Origin: an uncultured Alcaligenaceae bacterium
GTDB lineage: Bacteria > Pseudomonadota > Gammaproteobacteria > Burkholderiales > Burkholderiaceae_B
NCBI GenBank assembly: GCA_937908115.1
Contig: CALEQZ010000019.1
Span: 3,714-67,713 of the forward strand
Direction of reading: 5' to 3'
DNA length: 64,000 nucleotides
The notes beneath the pieces are model-generated. The model saw nothing but the letters and a program-made list of their open reading frames with translations. It was not told the DNA's origin and searched no databases. Of this stretch, positions 9,660 through 18,927 are shown piece after piece (position 1 is the first letter of the stretch; every line of letters starts with the position of its first letter). The position numbers and the translations under genes are program-made.

Positions 9660-9804
9660 GATTATTTCATTTATGGGCATCAAGTGAAATTATATTTCTA
9701 CACAATCCTGAAAAGAAATCTGATTTCATATTCGGACTCATAAAGACAGCTTATTTCTATCACGCCCATGCACAATCGCGGTGTTCACCATCCGGAGCAC
9801 CATC
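9660..9804. promoter_or_regulatory. AT-rich divergent control region between Lrp-type gene and glmS
   Basis: This is one of the few AT-rich stretches in the window. It contains an ATTTCA/TGAAAT inverted repeat spaced by 15 bp (9664-9669 and 9685-9690) and a perfect GAAATC-T-GATTTC palindrome (9715-9727). Such repeats suit an Lrp/AsnC dimer or octamer acting on its own gene. No glmS-ribozyme-like feature is evident. Confidence 0.5.
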
Positions 9805-11637
9805 ATGTGTGGCATCGTCGGCGCGGTCGCGCAACGCGACATCATCCCCATCCTGCTCGAAGGACTGAAACGGCTGGAGTACCGCGGCTATGATTCCTGC
9901 GGCGTGGCGGTCTATGCCGACGGGCGCCTGCGGCGCACGCGCAGCACCCGGCGCGTATCGGAGCTGGCCGCCCAGGTGCAGGCCGACGGGTTGGCGGGCT
10001 ACACCGGCATCGCCCACACGCGCTGGGCCACGCACGGCGCGCCCGCCACACACAACGCCCACCCGCATTTTTCGGCGCTGGGCAAGGACGAGCCGCGCAT
10101 CGCGCTGGTCCATAACGGCATCATCGAGAACCACGACGAGCTGCGCACCGAGCTGCAGGCTGCCGGTTTCGCGTTCGAAAGCCAGACCGATACCGAAGTC
10201 ATTGCCCACCTGATCAACCATCTGTACCAGGGCGACCTGTTCGACGCCGTGCAGCAGGCGGTGCGCCGCCTGCACGGCGCCTACGCCATCGCCGTGTTCT
10301 GCGGCGACGAGCCACATCGGGTGGTGGGCGCCCGGCAAGGGTCACCGCTGGTGGTGGGCCTTGGGTCCAACGAGAACTTCCTCGCCTCGGACGCCCTGGC
10401 GCTGGCGGGCACGACCGACCAGATCATCTACCTGGAAGACGGCGACGTCGTCGACCTGCAGCTCAACCGTGTATGGGTCGTCGACGCCGCCGGCAAGGCG
10501 GTCGAGCGCAAGGTGCATACCGTGCATGTGCATAGCGGCGCGGCCGAGCTTGGCCCGTACCGGCATTTCATGCAAAAGGAAATCTTCGAGCAGCCGCGCG
10601 CCGTGGGCGATACGCTGCAGGACATCGAAGGCGTCAGTCCCGAGCTGTTCGGCGACGGCGCCTACCAGGTGTTCAAGGAGACCGAGTCGGTGCTGATCCT
10701 GGCCTGCGGGACCAGCCACTATGCCGGCATGACGGCCAAGTACTGGATCGAATCACTGGCCCAGATCCCGGTCGCGGTGGAGATCGCCAGCGAATACCGC
10801 TACCGCGACAGCGTGCCCAACCCGCGCACGCTGGTGGTGACGATTTCCCAGTCGGGCGAGACGGCCGATACGCTGGCCGCGCTCAAGCACGCGCGTGGGC
10901 TGGGCATGAAAAACACGCTGACCATCTGCAACGTGGCCACCAGCGCGATGGTGCGCGAATGCAAGCTGAGCTACATCACGCGTGCGGGCGTGGAAATCGG
11001 CGTGGCCTCGACCAAGGCCTTTACCACCCAGCTGACCGCGCTGTTCTTGCTGGCGCTGGCGCTGGCGCAGACGCGCGGCCGCCTGGACGACCAGGCCGAG
11101 GCCGAGCACTTGAAGGCGCTGCGCCACCTGCCCGTGGCGATCAGCTCGGTGCTGGCGCTCGAGCCCCAGATCATGGCCTGGGCCGACCGCTTCGCCAGCA
11201 AGGAGAATGCGCTCTTCCTGGGACGGGGCCTGCACTATCCGATCGCTTTGGAAGGCGCGCTAAAGCTGAAGGAAATCAGCTACATCCACGCCGAAGCCTA
11301 TCCGGCCGGTGAGCTCAAGCACGGTCCGCTGGCGTTGGTCACCGACCAGATGCCCGTGGTGACCATTGCGCCCAACGACGCGCTGCTCGAAAAGCTCAAG
11401 TCCAACATGCAGGAAGTGCGCGCGCGCGGCGGTGAGCTGTACGTGTTCGCCGACGCCGACACGCGCATCCAGAGTGCCGACGGCACGCACGTGATCCGCA
11501 TGCCCGAGCATTACGGGCTGCTCTCGCCCATCCTGCATACCGTGCCGCTGCAATTGCTGGCCTATCACACGGCCTGCGCGCGTGGCACCGACGTGGACAA
11601 GCCGCGCAATTTGGCCAAGAGCGTGACGGTGGAGTAG
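9805..11637 (+). CDS. glmS: Glutamine--fructose-6-phosphate aminotransferase (complete copy)
   Basis: The 610-residue enzyme makes glucosamine-6-phosphate, the entry to amino-sugar synthesis. The N-terminal glutaminase domain starts MCGIVGAV, so the processed protein exposes catalytic Cys2. Two SIS isomerase domains follow, with SQSGETADT and the [22 protein letters not shown] loop. The conserved C-terminal tail ends KSVTVE. The start at 9805 is fixed by the required Cys2. From base 10199 to 11633 it is repeated downstream at 21282-22716, and a short decayed copy of the 3' end lies near 33.7 kb. This is the only full-length copy and should be the functional one. Confidence 0.97.
   Translation: MCGIVGAVAQRDIIPILLEGLKRLEYRGYDSCGVAVYADGRLRRTRSTRRVSELAAQVQADGLAGYTGIAHTRWATHGAPATHNAHPHFSALGKDEPRIALVHNGIIENHDELRTELQAAGFAFESQTDTEVIAHLINHLYQGDLFDAVQQAVRRLHGAYAIAVFCGDEPHRVVGARQGSPLVVGLGSNENFLASDALALAGTTDQIIYLEDGDVVDLQLNRVWVVDAAGKAVERKVHTVHVHSGAAELGPYRHFMQKEIFEQPRAVGDTLQDIEGVSPELFGDGAYQVFKETESVLILACGTSHYAGMTAKYWIESLAQIPVAVEIASEYRYRDSVPNPRTLVVTISQSGETADTLAALKHARGLGMKNTLTICNVATSAMVRECKLSYITRAGVEIGVASTKAFTTQLTALFLLALALAQTRGRLDDQAEAEHLKALRHLPVAISSVLALEPQIMAWADRFASKENALFLGRGLHYPIALEGALKLKEISYIHAEAYPAGELKHGPLALVTDQMPVVTIAPNDALLEKLKSNMQEVRARGGELYVFADADTRIQSADGTHVIRMPEHYGLLSPILHTVPLQLLAYHTACARGTDVDKPRNLAKSVTVE
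10199..11633 (+). repeat. 1,435-bp direct repeat, copy 1 (glmS 3' part)
   Basis: This segment matches 21282-22716 at a constant offset of 11,083 bp. I found no mismatch where I compared them, and the translations in several frames agree throughout. The match starts in codon 132 of glmS and stops one base before the last codon ends (GAG TAG here, GAA TAA in copy 2). Confidence 0.93.
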
Positions 11638-12596
11638 CCGAGGGTATCAGATGGGGGCGGGCCGCCGGCCGCGGGTTTTCGCCGAGACAAGCCGGCCGAA
11701 GGGCGCGCCCCGGGGCACGTCGCCCAGATCCGCTCGACCTCCGGGCGGCTGAGCTCGGCCTTGCGAAACAGGGAAATGGCCAGCGGTGCGGTGTGACGAT
11801 CGTCGCCGGCCAGGACCAGCTTCCCCGCGGCCAGCTCATCGCGCACCGCGCGCTGCGGAACCCAGGCGACTCCCGTTCCTCCCAGCGCGCCTTGCTTGAG
11901 CACGTCCGACATCGAGCATTCATAGCGGTAGTCGAGCCGGCCGGCGAGATCCTCGCGTTCGATGATGGATGTCGTCAGGCGTCCGAGATAGCTGTTGCCC
12001 GAATAACACAGATAGGGCAGTTGCCTGTTGCCCTTCAGGCCGTAGCGCGGCGCGCCTTTGCGGTCCGGAGCGCACACCGGCACGAGCAATTCGTGGGCGA
12101 GCGTCGTGGAAAGATAGCGCCCCATATCCGTAAGGGTGGGTAAGGCCGGGCTGCTATACGCCAGCATGAGGTCGCAGTTGCCGGTAATCAGCGCTTCGAC
12201 GCATTCGGCCACGTGGTCGGCGATGATCCGCGCCTTGACGGGGCCGATGACGCTTTGCAGTTCGGCATGCCATGTCGCGAAAAAGCTGACCGCTATTGTG
12301 TGCGATGCGGCGATCGAAACCACTTCCCCCGCTTTGGGTACGAAGCCTTGCACTTCCTCGCGCCCCGTGCGCAGGGCATCGATTATTTCCTGGGCCGTCT
12401 TGCGAAACGCCTCGCCGGCCGGCGTCAGGGCCGTTGGAAACTGGCTGCGGTCGACCAATGTGGTGCCGACCCAGTATTCGAGGTTGCGGATTCTCCGGCT
12501 GAACGCCGGCTGCGTCACGTTGCGCAGTTCGGCCGCCTGCGAGAAGTTCCGGGTGATCGCCAGCGTGAGGAAATCCTCCAGCCAATTCAATTCCAT
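11565..12596 (-). CDS. LysR-family regulator with C-terminal read-through into antisense glmS
   Basis: The N-terminal helix-turn-helix is clear ([13 protein letters not shown], then [19 protein letters not shown]) and is followed by a LysR effector domain. The start at 12596 is the usual family start. The protein is 343 residues against about 300 for the family, and residues 320-343 are encoded by the antisense strand of the glmS 3' end. The natural stop was therefore probably lost at the block junction near 11638. It is divergent from the symporter gene and shares with it a perfect palindrome at 12661. It probably controls the symporter and racemase genes. Confidence 0.85.
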   Translation of the reverse strand: MELNWLEDFLTLAITRNFSQAAELRNVTQPAFSRRIRNLEYWVGTTLVDRSQFPTALTPAGEAFRKTAQEIIDALRTGREEVQGFVPKAGEVVSIAASHTIAVSFFATWHAELQSVIGPVKARIIADHVAECVEALITGNCDLMLAYSSPALPTLTDMGRYLSTTLAHELLVPVCAPDRKGAPRYGLKGNRQLPYLCYSGNSYLGRLTTSIIEREDLAGRLDYRYECSMSDVLKQGALGGTGVAWVPQRAVRDELAAGKLVLAGDDRHTAPLAISLFRKAELSRPEVERIWATCPGARPSAGLSRRKPAAGGPPPSDTLGYSTVTLLAKLRGLSTSVPRAQAV

Positions 12597-12660
12597 GACG
12601 GTCTCCGATGCTCTCCTGCCAGTATCCCGGGCCCCAGCGTTGCACGGAACGGCCGTCGGG

Positions 12661-12681
12661 GTCATGCAATTTTTGCATGAC
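12661..12681. promoter_or_regulatory. Perfect 9-3-9 palindrome, probable LysR operator
   Basis: GTCATGCAA-TTT-TTGCATGAC lies 65 bp before the LysR start and 169 bp before the symporter start. It contains the T-N11-A pattern of LysR-type sites. The 253-bp intergenic region holds no other gene I can support. Confidence 0.6.
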
Positions 12682-12849
12682 ACATAGATAAAAAGAATTG
12701 GGCACGGGGCCGGGCCTTACGTATAAAGCCGCCATCAAGGCTCGTCGACAGAGCGCCCGATCGGCCTTGCGGCGGTCACCACGCCGCTCCAGTGTGACGC
12801 AACTCTATCGGAAATCGACCCTGGCGGCGCCCGGGGAAAAGGAGAAGAA

Positions 12850-14208
12850 ATGAGGGAATCATCGCCACCGACCCGCCACGGGCCGATTGCCTGGTGGATA
12901 TCGCTGCCGCTGTGGAAGCAGATCTTCATTGCGCTGGCCGCCGGCCTGGTCCTGGGCATCGCGTTGAACCAGTCCGGCCACGCGACGCTTGCGGCAGACA
13001 TCAAGCCGCTGGGCGACTTGTTCATCCGGGGCATCAAAATGCTGATCGTGCCGCTGATATTCATTTCGCTGGTCAGCGGCGTGGCCTCGCTGGGCAACTT
13101 GTCCACGATGGGCCGGCTGAGCGTCAAGACATTGGCGCTGTACCTTGGCACTACCGCGGTCGCCATCGCCATCGGACTTGCCCTGGCGCTGATCGTCCAG
13201 CCCGGCGTCGGCGTCGACCTCGGGGCGGCCAAGGAGGTGGCCGCGAAGCAGGCGCCGAACCTCACCGACACACTGTTGGGCATCGTTCCGACCAATCCCG
13301 TGGAAGCCTTCGCAAAAGGCGACGTACTTCAGATCATCGTTTTCGCGATCCTGTTCGGTATGGCGATCACGATGGCCGGCGAGGCAGGAAGGCCCATACG
13401 CGCTTTCTTCGACGCCGCCGCGGAGGTGGTCTACAAGCTGACTTCCATCGTCATCGCCTTTGCCCCTTACGGTGTGTTCGCATTGATGGCCTGGGTCGCC
13501 GGAACATATGGCTGGGAGATGCTGGCGCCGCTGGCCAAAGTCATTGCAGCGGTCTACATAGGGTGCATACTGCATGCGCTGGTGGTCTACGGCGGCCTGC
13601 TCCGTGTTCTGGCAGGCCTGAATCCCATGCGGTTCTTTCGGGGCAGTATCGAGCCCGCGCTGGTGGCGTTCACCAGCACTTCCAGTTCCGGAACGCTGCC
13701 CGTGACGATGACCGCCGCCGAGCGCAACCTGGGCGTGTCCCGCAAGGTTTCCAGCTTCGTCCTGCCGCTGGGGGCGACCATCAACATGGACGGCACAGCC
13801 TTGTATCAAGGGGTGTGCGCTGTCTTCATCGCCCAGGCGTACGGCATCGATTTGAGCTCCGGCCAGTATCTCACCATTGTCCTGACGGCGACCCTGGCCT
13901 CCATCGGTACGGCGGGCGTGCCCGGCGCGGGCCTGATCATGCTGTCGCTGGTGCTGGTGTCGGTCGGCCTGCCGCTCGAGGGTGTGGCCATCATCGCCGG
14001 TATCGACCGCATACTGGATATGGCGCGCACCTCGCTCAATGTGGCGGGCGACTGCGCCATCAGCTGCGTGGTCGCGCAAAGCGAAGGCGAACTGGACCGC
14101 GCCGTCTACGACGCGGTGCCCGTTCTCGAAACGGAAAATGCGGATCGCGCACAGCAGACGGCCGCAGTCCCTCCCATGCCGGCCTCGTCGCCCGGCTCCT
14201 CCAGCTGA
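12850..14208 (+). CDS. Dicarboxylate/amino acid:cation symporter (DAACS; GltP/GltT/DctA type)
   Basis: The 452-residue inner-membrane symporter has the family landmarks: the serine-rich hairpin TSSSGTLP near residue 277, NMDGT near 312, GVPGAG in the second hairpin, and NVAGD in the last helix. These bind substrate and sodium or protons in the glutamate and C4-dicarboxylate transporters. An AAAAGGAG ribosome site precedes the ATG. The next gene encodes an Asp/Glu racemase-like protein, so an acidic amino acid or related dicarboxylate is a reasonable substrate; this is inference. Confidence 0.9.
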   Translation: MRESSPPTRHGPIAWWISLPLWKQIFIALAAGLVLGIALNQSGHATLAADIKPLGDLFIRGIKMLIVPLIFISLVSGVASLGNLSTMGRLSVKTLALYLGTTAVAIAIGLALALIVQPGVGVDLGAAKEVAAKQAPNLTDTLLGIVPTNPVEAFAKGDVLQIIVFAILFGMAITMAGEAGRPIRAFFDAAAEVVYKLTSIVIAFAPYGVFALMAWVAGTYGWEMLAPLAKVIAAVYIGCILHALVVYGGLLRVLAGLNPMRFFRGSIEPALVAFTSTSSSGTLPVTMTAAERNLGVSRKVSSFVLPLGATINMDGTALYQGVCAVFIAQAYGIDLSSGQYLTIVLTATLASIGTAGVPGAGLIMLSLVLVSVGLPLEGVAIIAGIDRILDMARTSLNVAGDCAISCVVAQSEGELDRAVYDAVPVLETENADRAQQTAAVPPMPASSPGSSS

Positions 14209-14261
14209 ACCGGATATGGGCGCATGCCGCCCCATATCCATTTGCTTTGCGCCGATCACAA

Positions 14262-15755
14262 ATGGGAAATGCCGACCTCGCCGCCCGGCCCCTTCGGGCC
14301 TGTCATCGCCGCTATGGGATCGTGGGCGGGCTGGGGGCGATCGCCGGTGCGGACGTACTGCAGAAAATGGTCCGCGCCACGCAGTTGCGCGCCGCGTCGC
14401 ACGGCATCGAGATCGCGTTCGACCAGCGCCACCTCGACGACGTGGAGGTAAGCGAGCAGATCCGGTACGATCTGGCGCGGCGACGGTTCTACATATACGG
14501 CGCCCTGAAAGACATGGAGGCGCGCGGCATCGACATCGCGCTGGTGCCGTGCTTCATTTCGCACACCTTCCTGCACGAGATCACGCCGGAGGTGCAGCTG
14601 ACGATGGTGAATGTCTTTGACGCGCTTGCCGATTGGCTGGGGCGCAACGCCACGGCCGCCACGATCGGCGTGCTCGCCTCCACCTACGTAGCGCAATCGG
14701 GTGTTATCGAGCGTGCGCTGGGCGGCGGGGCGGGCCTCGTCTACCCCGGCCCTGCATGCCAGTCCGGCAAGGTCATGCGCGCCGTCTACGGCCCTGAAGG
14801 GATACGGACTGGCCATCATGACGGCGAGTGCCTGGCCTTGCTCGTCGACGCCTGCCTGGAACTGGTAGGCAAGGGCGCGCAAGTCATCGTCCCGGCAATG
14901 ACCGAGATTCCGGTGGTCATGCAGGCGTTGCGCGCCAAGGTGCCGGTCCCGATCGTCGACTCAAACCAGGTCTACGCCGATTACGCGCTCGACGCCGGCT
15001 GCGTGCGTCGCAACAAGCCGTTCAAGCTGGGCGTGGTCGGCGGCGTCGGCCCGGCTGCGACAGTCGATTTCATGCAGAAAGTCGTCAGCCTGACCGACGC
15101 GGCGAGGGACCAGGACCATATCAAGATAGTCGTCGAGCAGAATCCGCAGATCCCCGATCGCACGGCGAACCTGGTCGGCAGCGGCGAGGACCCGACCATT
15201 GCGCTGCTGGCTACTTGCAACAGGCTCGAGGCAGGCGGCGCGGACGCCGTGGCGATTCCCTGCAATACCGCGCATGCCTACGTCGACCGGATCCAGCCCT
15301 ACCTCGGCGTGCCCATCGTCAACATGCTGTCCGAGGTCGTGACGTACATCCGGGATCGGTTGAGCGGCGTGACGCGCGTCGGCTTGCTGGCGACTACGGG
15401 CACGGTGGCAAGCCGCGTTTACCACCAGGCCGTCGAACCCGCCGGCATGACGCTTCTGGTGCCGGAGGCGGCCATCCAGGAGCGGGTGATGCAGGCCATC
15501 TACGGCGAATCCGGCGTCAAGGCCGGCGTGACCACAGGCGAATGCAGCGAGCATCTCGGCGTGGCCATCCGTCATCTCGTCGACCTGGGCGCCGAGGTAA
15601 TTATTTTGGGTTGCACCGAGCTGCCGCTGGTCGAGCTCGACGATGCCGTGCGCGGCGCGACGACGCTTATCGACCCGACGAGGATACTGGCCGCGCGCTG
15701 CGTCAGCCTTGCCGCTGCAGCGGCCGGCCCGGGCGGCGACGGCCGGAACAGTTAG
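14262..15755 (+). CDS. Tandem-domain aspartate/glutamate racemase-like protein
   Basis: At about 497 residues this is twice the usual size and holds two Asp/Glu racemase folds. They start at GIVGGLGAIAGAD (near residue 19) and GVVGGVGPAATVD (near 260). Catalysis in the family uses two cysteines per fold. The second domain has both (PCNTAH, C334; GCTELP, C451). The first keeps only one (PCFISH, C97), with Met213 where the second belongs. The start is uncertain: ATG at 14262 is in frame but has a poor ribosome site. A GTTAGG/CCTAAC hairpin overlaps the stop codon. It lies 53 bp after the symporter gene, probably in one operon. True substrate is unknown. Confidence 0.82.
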   Translation: MGNADLAARPLRACHRRYGIVGGLGAIAGADVLQKMVRATQLRAASHGIEIAFDQRHLDDVEVSEQIRYDLARRRFYIYGALKDMEARGIDIALVPCFISHTFLHEITPEVQLTMVNVFDALADWLGRNATAATIGVLASTYVAQSGVIERALGGGAGLVYPGPACQSGKVMRAVYGPEGIRTGHHDGECLALLVDACLELVGKGAQVIVPAMTEIPVVMQALRAKVPVPIVDSNQVYADYALDAGCVRRNKPFKLGVVGGVGPAATVDFMQKVVSLTDAARDQDHIKIVVEQNPQIPDRTANLVGSGEDPTIALLATCNRLEAGGADAVAIPCNTAHAYVDRIQPYLGVPIVNMLSEVVTYIRDRLSGVTRVGLLATTGTVASRVYHQAVEPAGMTLLVPEAAIQERVMQAIYGESGVKAGVTTGECSEHLGVAIRHLVDLGAEVIILGCTELPLVELDDAVRGATTLIDPTRILAARCVSLAAAAAGPGGDGRNS

Positions 15756-15869
15756 GAACAGCCTAACCTCCCTTAGCAATTATCGAGTTGCCGCCCGCCA
15801 CCGGGCATGGCTTAATCCCCAGGCTTTAAGCCGGCGCCTTCCGCGTCCGGATAGCGATGGGAGTCGTGC

Positions 15870-16745
15870 ATGCCTGCGGAATCGAGCCAATCTGCCCTGA
15901 GAAGCATCCTGGGAAGAGGCGAAACAGTCGTGGCGCCGGGTGTCTATGACGCCATGTCCGCGCTCGTAGCCCAGCAAAGCGGCTTCGAGGCGGTGTACCT
16001 GTCGGGCGCGGCCATCGCCTACAACCGCCTGGGCAGGTCCGACGTCGGCCTGGTCGCATACCCCGAGGTGGCCGACACCCTGTCGTGCATTGCGGAGCGG
16101 GTTTCCGTGCCGGTCATCGTCGATGCCGACACCGGCTTCGGCGGGCCGTTGAACGTGCAGCGCACGGTGCGCGGGCTGGAGCGCGCGGGCGCGTCGATGA
16201 TCCAGATAGAGGACCAGACGTTCCCGAAGCGCTGCGGCCACCTGCTGGGCAAGTCCATCGCGCCGGTCAACGAGATGTGCGGCAAGCTCAAGGCCGCGCT
16301 CGATGCCCGGGTCGACGATTCGACATTGATCATGGCGCGTACGGACTCCGTCACGGTCGAGGGCCTGGAAGCGGCGTTCGAACGGGCGGAGCGCTACCTG
16401 GAATGCGGGGTGGACGCGCTTTTCATCGAGACGCTCGAGTCGCTGGAGCAACTGCAGGCGGCGGGCCGCAGTTTCGGTCCGCGCATCCCGCTGCTGGCCA
16501 ATATGGTCGAAGGCGGCCGCGCGCCGCTGCTTTCGGCCGGCGAGCTGACCGAGCTGGGCTTCCGGATCGTCATTTTCCCGGGCGGGACTTCACGGGCGAT
16601 CGTCCGATCCATGCAGATTTATTTCCAGACCTTGAGGCGGGAAGGGACGACGGCGGGCATGCTCGGGTCCATGCTCGATTTCGAGGGGCTGAACCGAGTC
16701 ATAGGCACCGACGAGCTGATGGATGCGGCCCGCGGCTATGAGTGA
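15870..16745 (+). CDS. Isocitrate lyase/PEP mutase superfamily enzyme (carboxy-lyase type)
   Basis: The 291-residue TIM-barrel enzyme has VYDAMSALVAQQSGFEAVYLSG at its start, the metal-binding DADTGFG near residue 87, and EDQTFPKRCGH with the mobile-loop Cys near residue 121. These place it with 2-methylisocitrate lyase, oxaloacetate decarboxylase and related enzymes that make or break C-C bonds next to a carboxylate. The exact substrate is not readable. It is 114 bp after the racemase gene on the same strand and may share its transcript. Confidence 0.87.
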   Translation: MPAESSQSALRSILGRGETVVAPGVYDAMSALVAQQSGFEAVYLSGAAIAYNRLGRSDVGLVAYPEVADTLSCIAERVSVPVIVDADTGFGGPLNVQRTVRGLERAGASMIQIEDQTFPKRCGHLLGKSIAPVNEMCGKLKAALDARVDDSTLIMARTDSVTVEGLEAAFERAERYLECGVDALFIETLESLEQLQAAGRSFGPRIPLLANMVEGGRAPLLSAGELTELGFRIVIFPGGTSRAIVRSMQIYFQTLRREGTTAGMLGSMLDFEGLNRVIGTDELMDAARGYE

Positions 16746-16803
16746 GGCGATGCCATGGCAGCCATGAGGCACCCCGCCATCCGGACGCAGGGCCGCCCGG
16801 CGG

Positions 16804-17724
16804 TTACGGACGCAGTATCCGCTTTGCGTCGGCGCGCCGCCAGCCCGAGCTTTCGTCGGGCACGGCCTGCCTGAGCATTTGCAGGAAGTTCAGGGCAGCA
16901 GGATTCAGCCAGGACTCGTCGCGGTAGCTGACCCCCAGGTTGCGGACGGCCAGATGGCCTTCCAGGGGAATACAGACGAGGCCGTTCAGATTCAGGCTGC
17001 CTAGTACGCAGGACGGCAGCACGGTCACGCCTACCCCGTGGCGCACCATCGCGACCGCGGTGGACAGATGCTCGACCACGAGCACGGGTGTGATCTCGAT
17101 GCTGTTGGCGCGCAGCGCGTGTTCGGCCGGGCCGGTCGACATCAGAACATATGGGTGCTGGGCCAGGGCCTGCCATCGCACCGACGGGCCCTCCAGCGGA
17201 TGCCCCTTGGGGGCCACCAGCATCAACTGGTCGGTAAACAGGGGCTCGAAGTGGACGGCGGGGATATCCCGCAGCAGCGCCCCGATGCCCAGGTCCACGG
17301 TGCCGTTGGCGACCGCCTCGAAGATCAGGTTGTTCTGGAGTTCCCGCATGGTGACCCTGACCTCGGGATACGCGCGCTGGAAATCACCCAGCGTCTTGGC
17401 GATGATGCCCACGGACAGCGAGCCCAGCGTTGCGATGCTGAGGCTTCCCGTGCGCCCCGTGGCCACCTCGGTCATCCGGCCGTACGAGTGCTCGAGCTGC
17501 TCCAGTATCGTCGGGATGTCCCGGTAGAACATCGCGCCTGCCTGGGTGAGCTCGCACTTCCGGGCGCTGCGCTCGAAAAGGAGGACGCCCAGGTCGTCCT
17601 CCAGGTCCTTGATCAGCGCCGAGAAGGAAGCCTGGGTGACGCACAGCGCATTGGCGGCAGCCTTGAACGACCCGAGCTCGGCGGCCAGGACAAACCCCTT
17701 GAGTTGGCGATACTTGATGTTCAT
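16804..17724 (-). CDS. LysR-family transcriptional regulator
   Basis: The 306-residue protein starts MNIKYRQLKGFVLAAELGSF, with a helix-turn-helix at about residues 18-38 and a standard LysR effector domain. It lies 44 bp after the dioxygenase gene on the minus strand, so the pair are probably one operon. Across the divergent region is the Bug-lactonase unit, with a perfect palindrome between. It most likely regulates both directions. The effector is unknown. Confidence 0.9.
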   Translation of the reverse strand: MNIKYRQLKGFVLAAELGSFKAAANALCVTQASFSALIKDLEDDLGVLLFERSARKCELTQAGAMFYRDIPTILEQLEHSYGRMTEVATGRTGSLSIATLGSLSVGIIAKTLGDFQRAYPEVRVTMRELQNNLIFEAVANGTVDLGIGALLRDIPAVHFEPLFTDQLMLVAPKGHPLEGPSVRWQALAQHPYVLMSTGPAEHALRANSIEITPVLVVEHLSTAVAMVRHGVGVTVLPSCVLGSLNLNGLVCIPLEGHLAVRNLGVSYRDESWLNPAALNFLQMLRQAVPDESSGWRRADAKRILRP

Positions 17725-17768
17725 GGCAATAGGATGCCATGCCGGGCTCTTGAGCGGCGGGTTCAGCG

Positions 17769-18647
17769 CTATGCGCGCGGATCGTAGTTGAACTGCGGCA
17801 CGGCGTCGACCGGCAGCACGCGGCCCACCTTTTCGCCCAGCAGCGTGGTGCGGTAGAGCTTGCGCGGCGCCTTGAAGTCGTAATCGGCCAGGGCCAGATG
17901 TATGGTGCTGCGGTTGTCCCAGCCGATCATGTCGCCGACGCTCCAGCTGTGGCGATACGTGAATTCCGGTTGGACGCAGTGCTGGAACAGGTACTCCAGG
18001 ATGGGCTTGGACTCTTCGTACTTCATGCCGACGATGCCGGCGCAGGTCATTTCGCTGATGTAGAGCGCCTTGCGGCCGCTGCCGGGATGCACGCGGACGA
18101 TGGGATGCGCCACGGGCGGGGTCCGGGCGAGCACGGTGGCGGGGTCCTGGCCGCGATTGTGTTTGGCCACGCGCAGGTCGTGAATGGCTTCGAGCCCTTC
18201 GAGCAACTTCTTCATGGTGTCGGACAGCGCGTCATAGGCGAGGTACATATTGGAGAACATGGTGTCGCCGCCGATGTCCGGTACGACCTCGCAGCGCAGC
18301 AGCGACCCTTTCGGCGGGGTCTCCGTGCACGACATGTCGGTGTGCCATTGCCGGCCGACCACCAATGTGCGCCCGCCCTCCTGCTGGGGGGTCACGGGCA
18401 GTATCTCGGGATTTTCGGGATCCCGCAGGCGCGCGATCAGATCGTGGTTGTCCAGCGGGCCGAAGTTGCGGCTGAACTCGACCTGCTGCTTGTTGGTGAT
18501 GTTCGCGTTGCGGAACAGGATGACGCAATGCTCGTCCCAGGCGCGCTGGATCTGCGCGACGGATGCTTCATCGAGCGGGCGGGAGAAGTCGACGCCGATG
18601 ACTTCGACGCCGATTCCGGCGGACAAGGGTTTGAAGGTGAGAGCCAT
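17769..18647 (-). CDS. TauD/TfdA-family Fe(II)/2-oxoglutarate dioxygenase
   Basis: The 292-residue enzyme carries the facial triad H102-x-D104 (in WHTDMS) and H250 (in WDNRSTIH), with R266 as the probable 2-oxoglutarate anchor. The family hydroxylates sulfonates, aryloxy acids or similar carboxylates and so releases sulfite or phenol-like products. I placed the start at the Met preceding ALTFKPL, where the family begins; an upstream extension of 21 codons is open. It pairs with a LysR gene downstream and faces a Bug receptor gene divergently, suggesting uptake and attack on one substrate. Confidence 0.88.
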   Translation of the reverse strand: MALTFKPLSAGIGVEVIGVDFSRPLDEASVAQIQRAWDEHCVILFRNANITNKQQVEFSRNFGPLDNHDLIARLRDPENPEILPVTPQQEGGRTLVVGRQWHTDMSCTETPPKGSLLRCEVVPDIGGDTMFSNMYLAYDALSDTMKKLLEGLEAIHDLRVAKHNRGQDPATVLARTPPVAHPIVRVHPGSGRKALYISEMTCAGIVGMKYEESKPILEYLFQHCVQPEFTYRHSWSVGDMIGWDNRSTIHLALADYDFKAPRKLYRTTLLGEKVGRVLPVDAVPQFNYDPRA

Positions 18648-18738
18648 GTTCGGAGGATATGAAAGTTGACCTTGAGGCGCTATTGGACCATCCGTCATGA
18701 TCAAAGGCAACTTGATTTTGTCGAATGATGATTAGACG

Positions 18739-18755
18739 TTTTCTAAGCTAGAAAA
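18739..18755. promoter_or_regulatory. 7-3-7 palindrome in divergent TauD/Bug promoter region
   Basis: TTTTCTA-AGC-TAGAAAA lies between the dioxygenase gene (minus) and the Bug gene (plus). It is a candidate site for the LysR protein encoded at 16804-17724. The 280-bp region is more AT-rich than its neighbours and holds no gene I can support. Confidence 0.55.
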
Positions 18756-18927
18756 GACTGTGCCGCCGGCCGCGAATGGCCAGCCCGCACGCCAGGGAAA
18801 GGCTAGGGTTAACGCGGCCAATCCATAACAAAAAAGAATACCTACGGCCGGGAAAAATTCAGTTTTCTATCGCTCGCAACGCCGATAGACTGCCCTCGAA
18901 CTCAATGAACGACACACGGGGGGTGCC

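Noticed and set aside
9728..9804. glmS ribozyme or riboswitch in the leader
   Set aside because: The leader is short, and the ribozyme is a feature of Firmicutes; no matching fold was seen.
11600..11700. Tn7-type attachment downstream of glmS
   Set aside because: No tnsABCD genes or Tn7-like end repeats are visible, and Tn7 insertion would not duplicate 1.4 kb of glmS.
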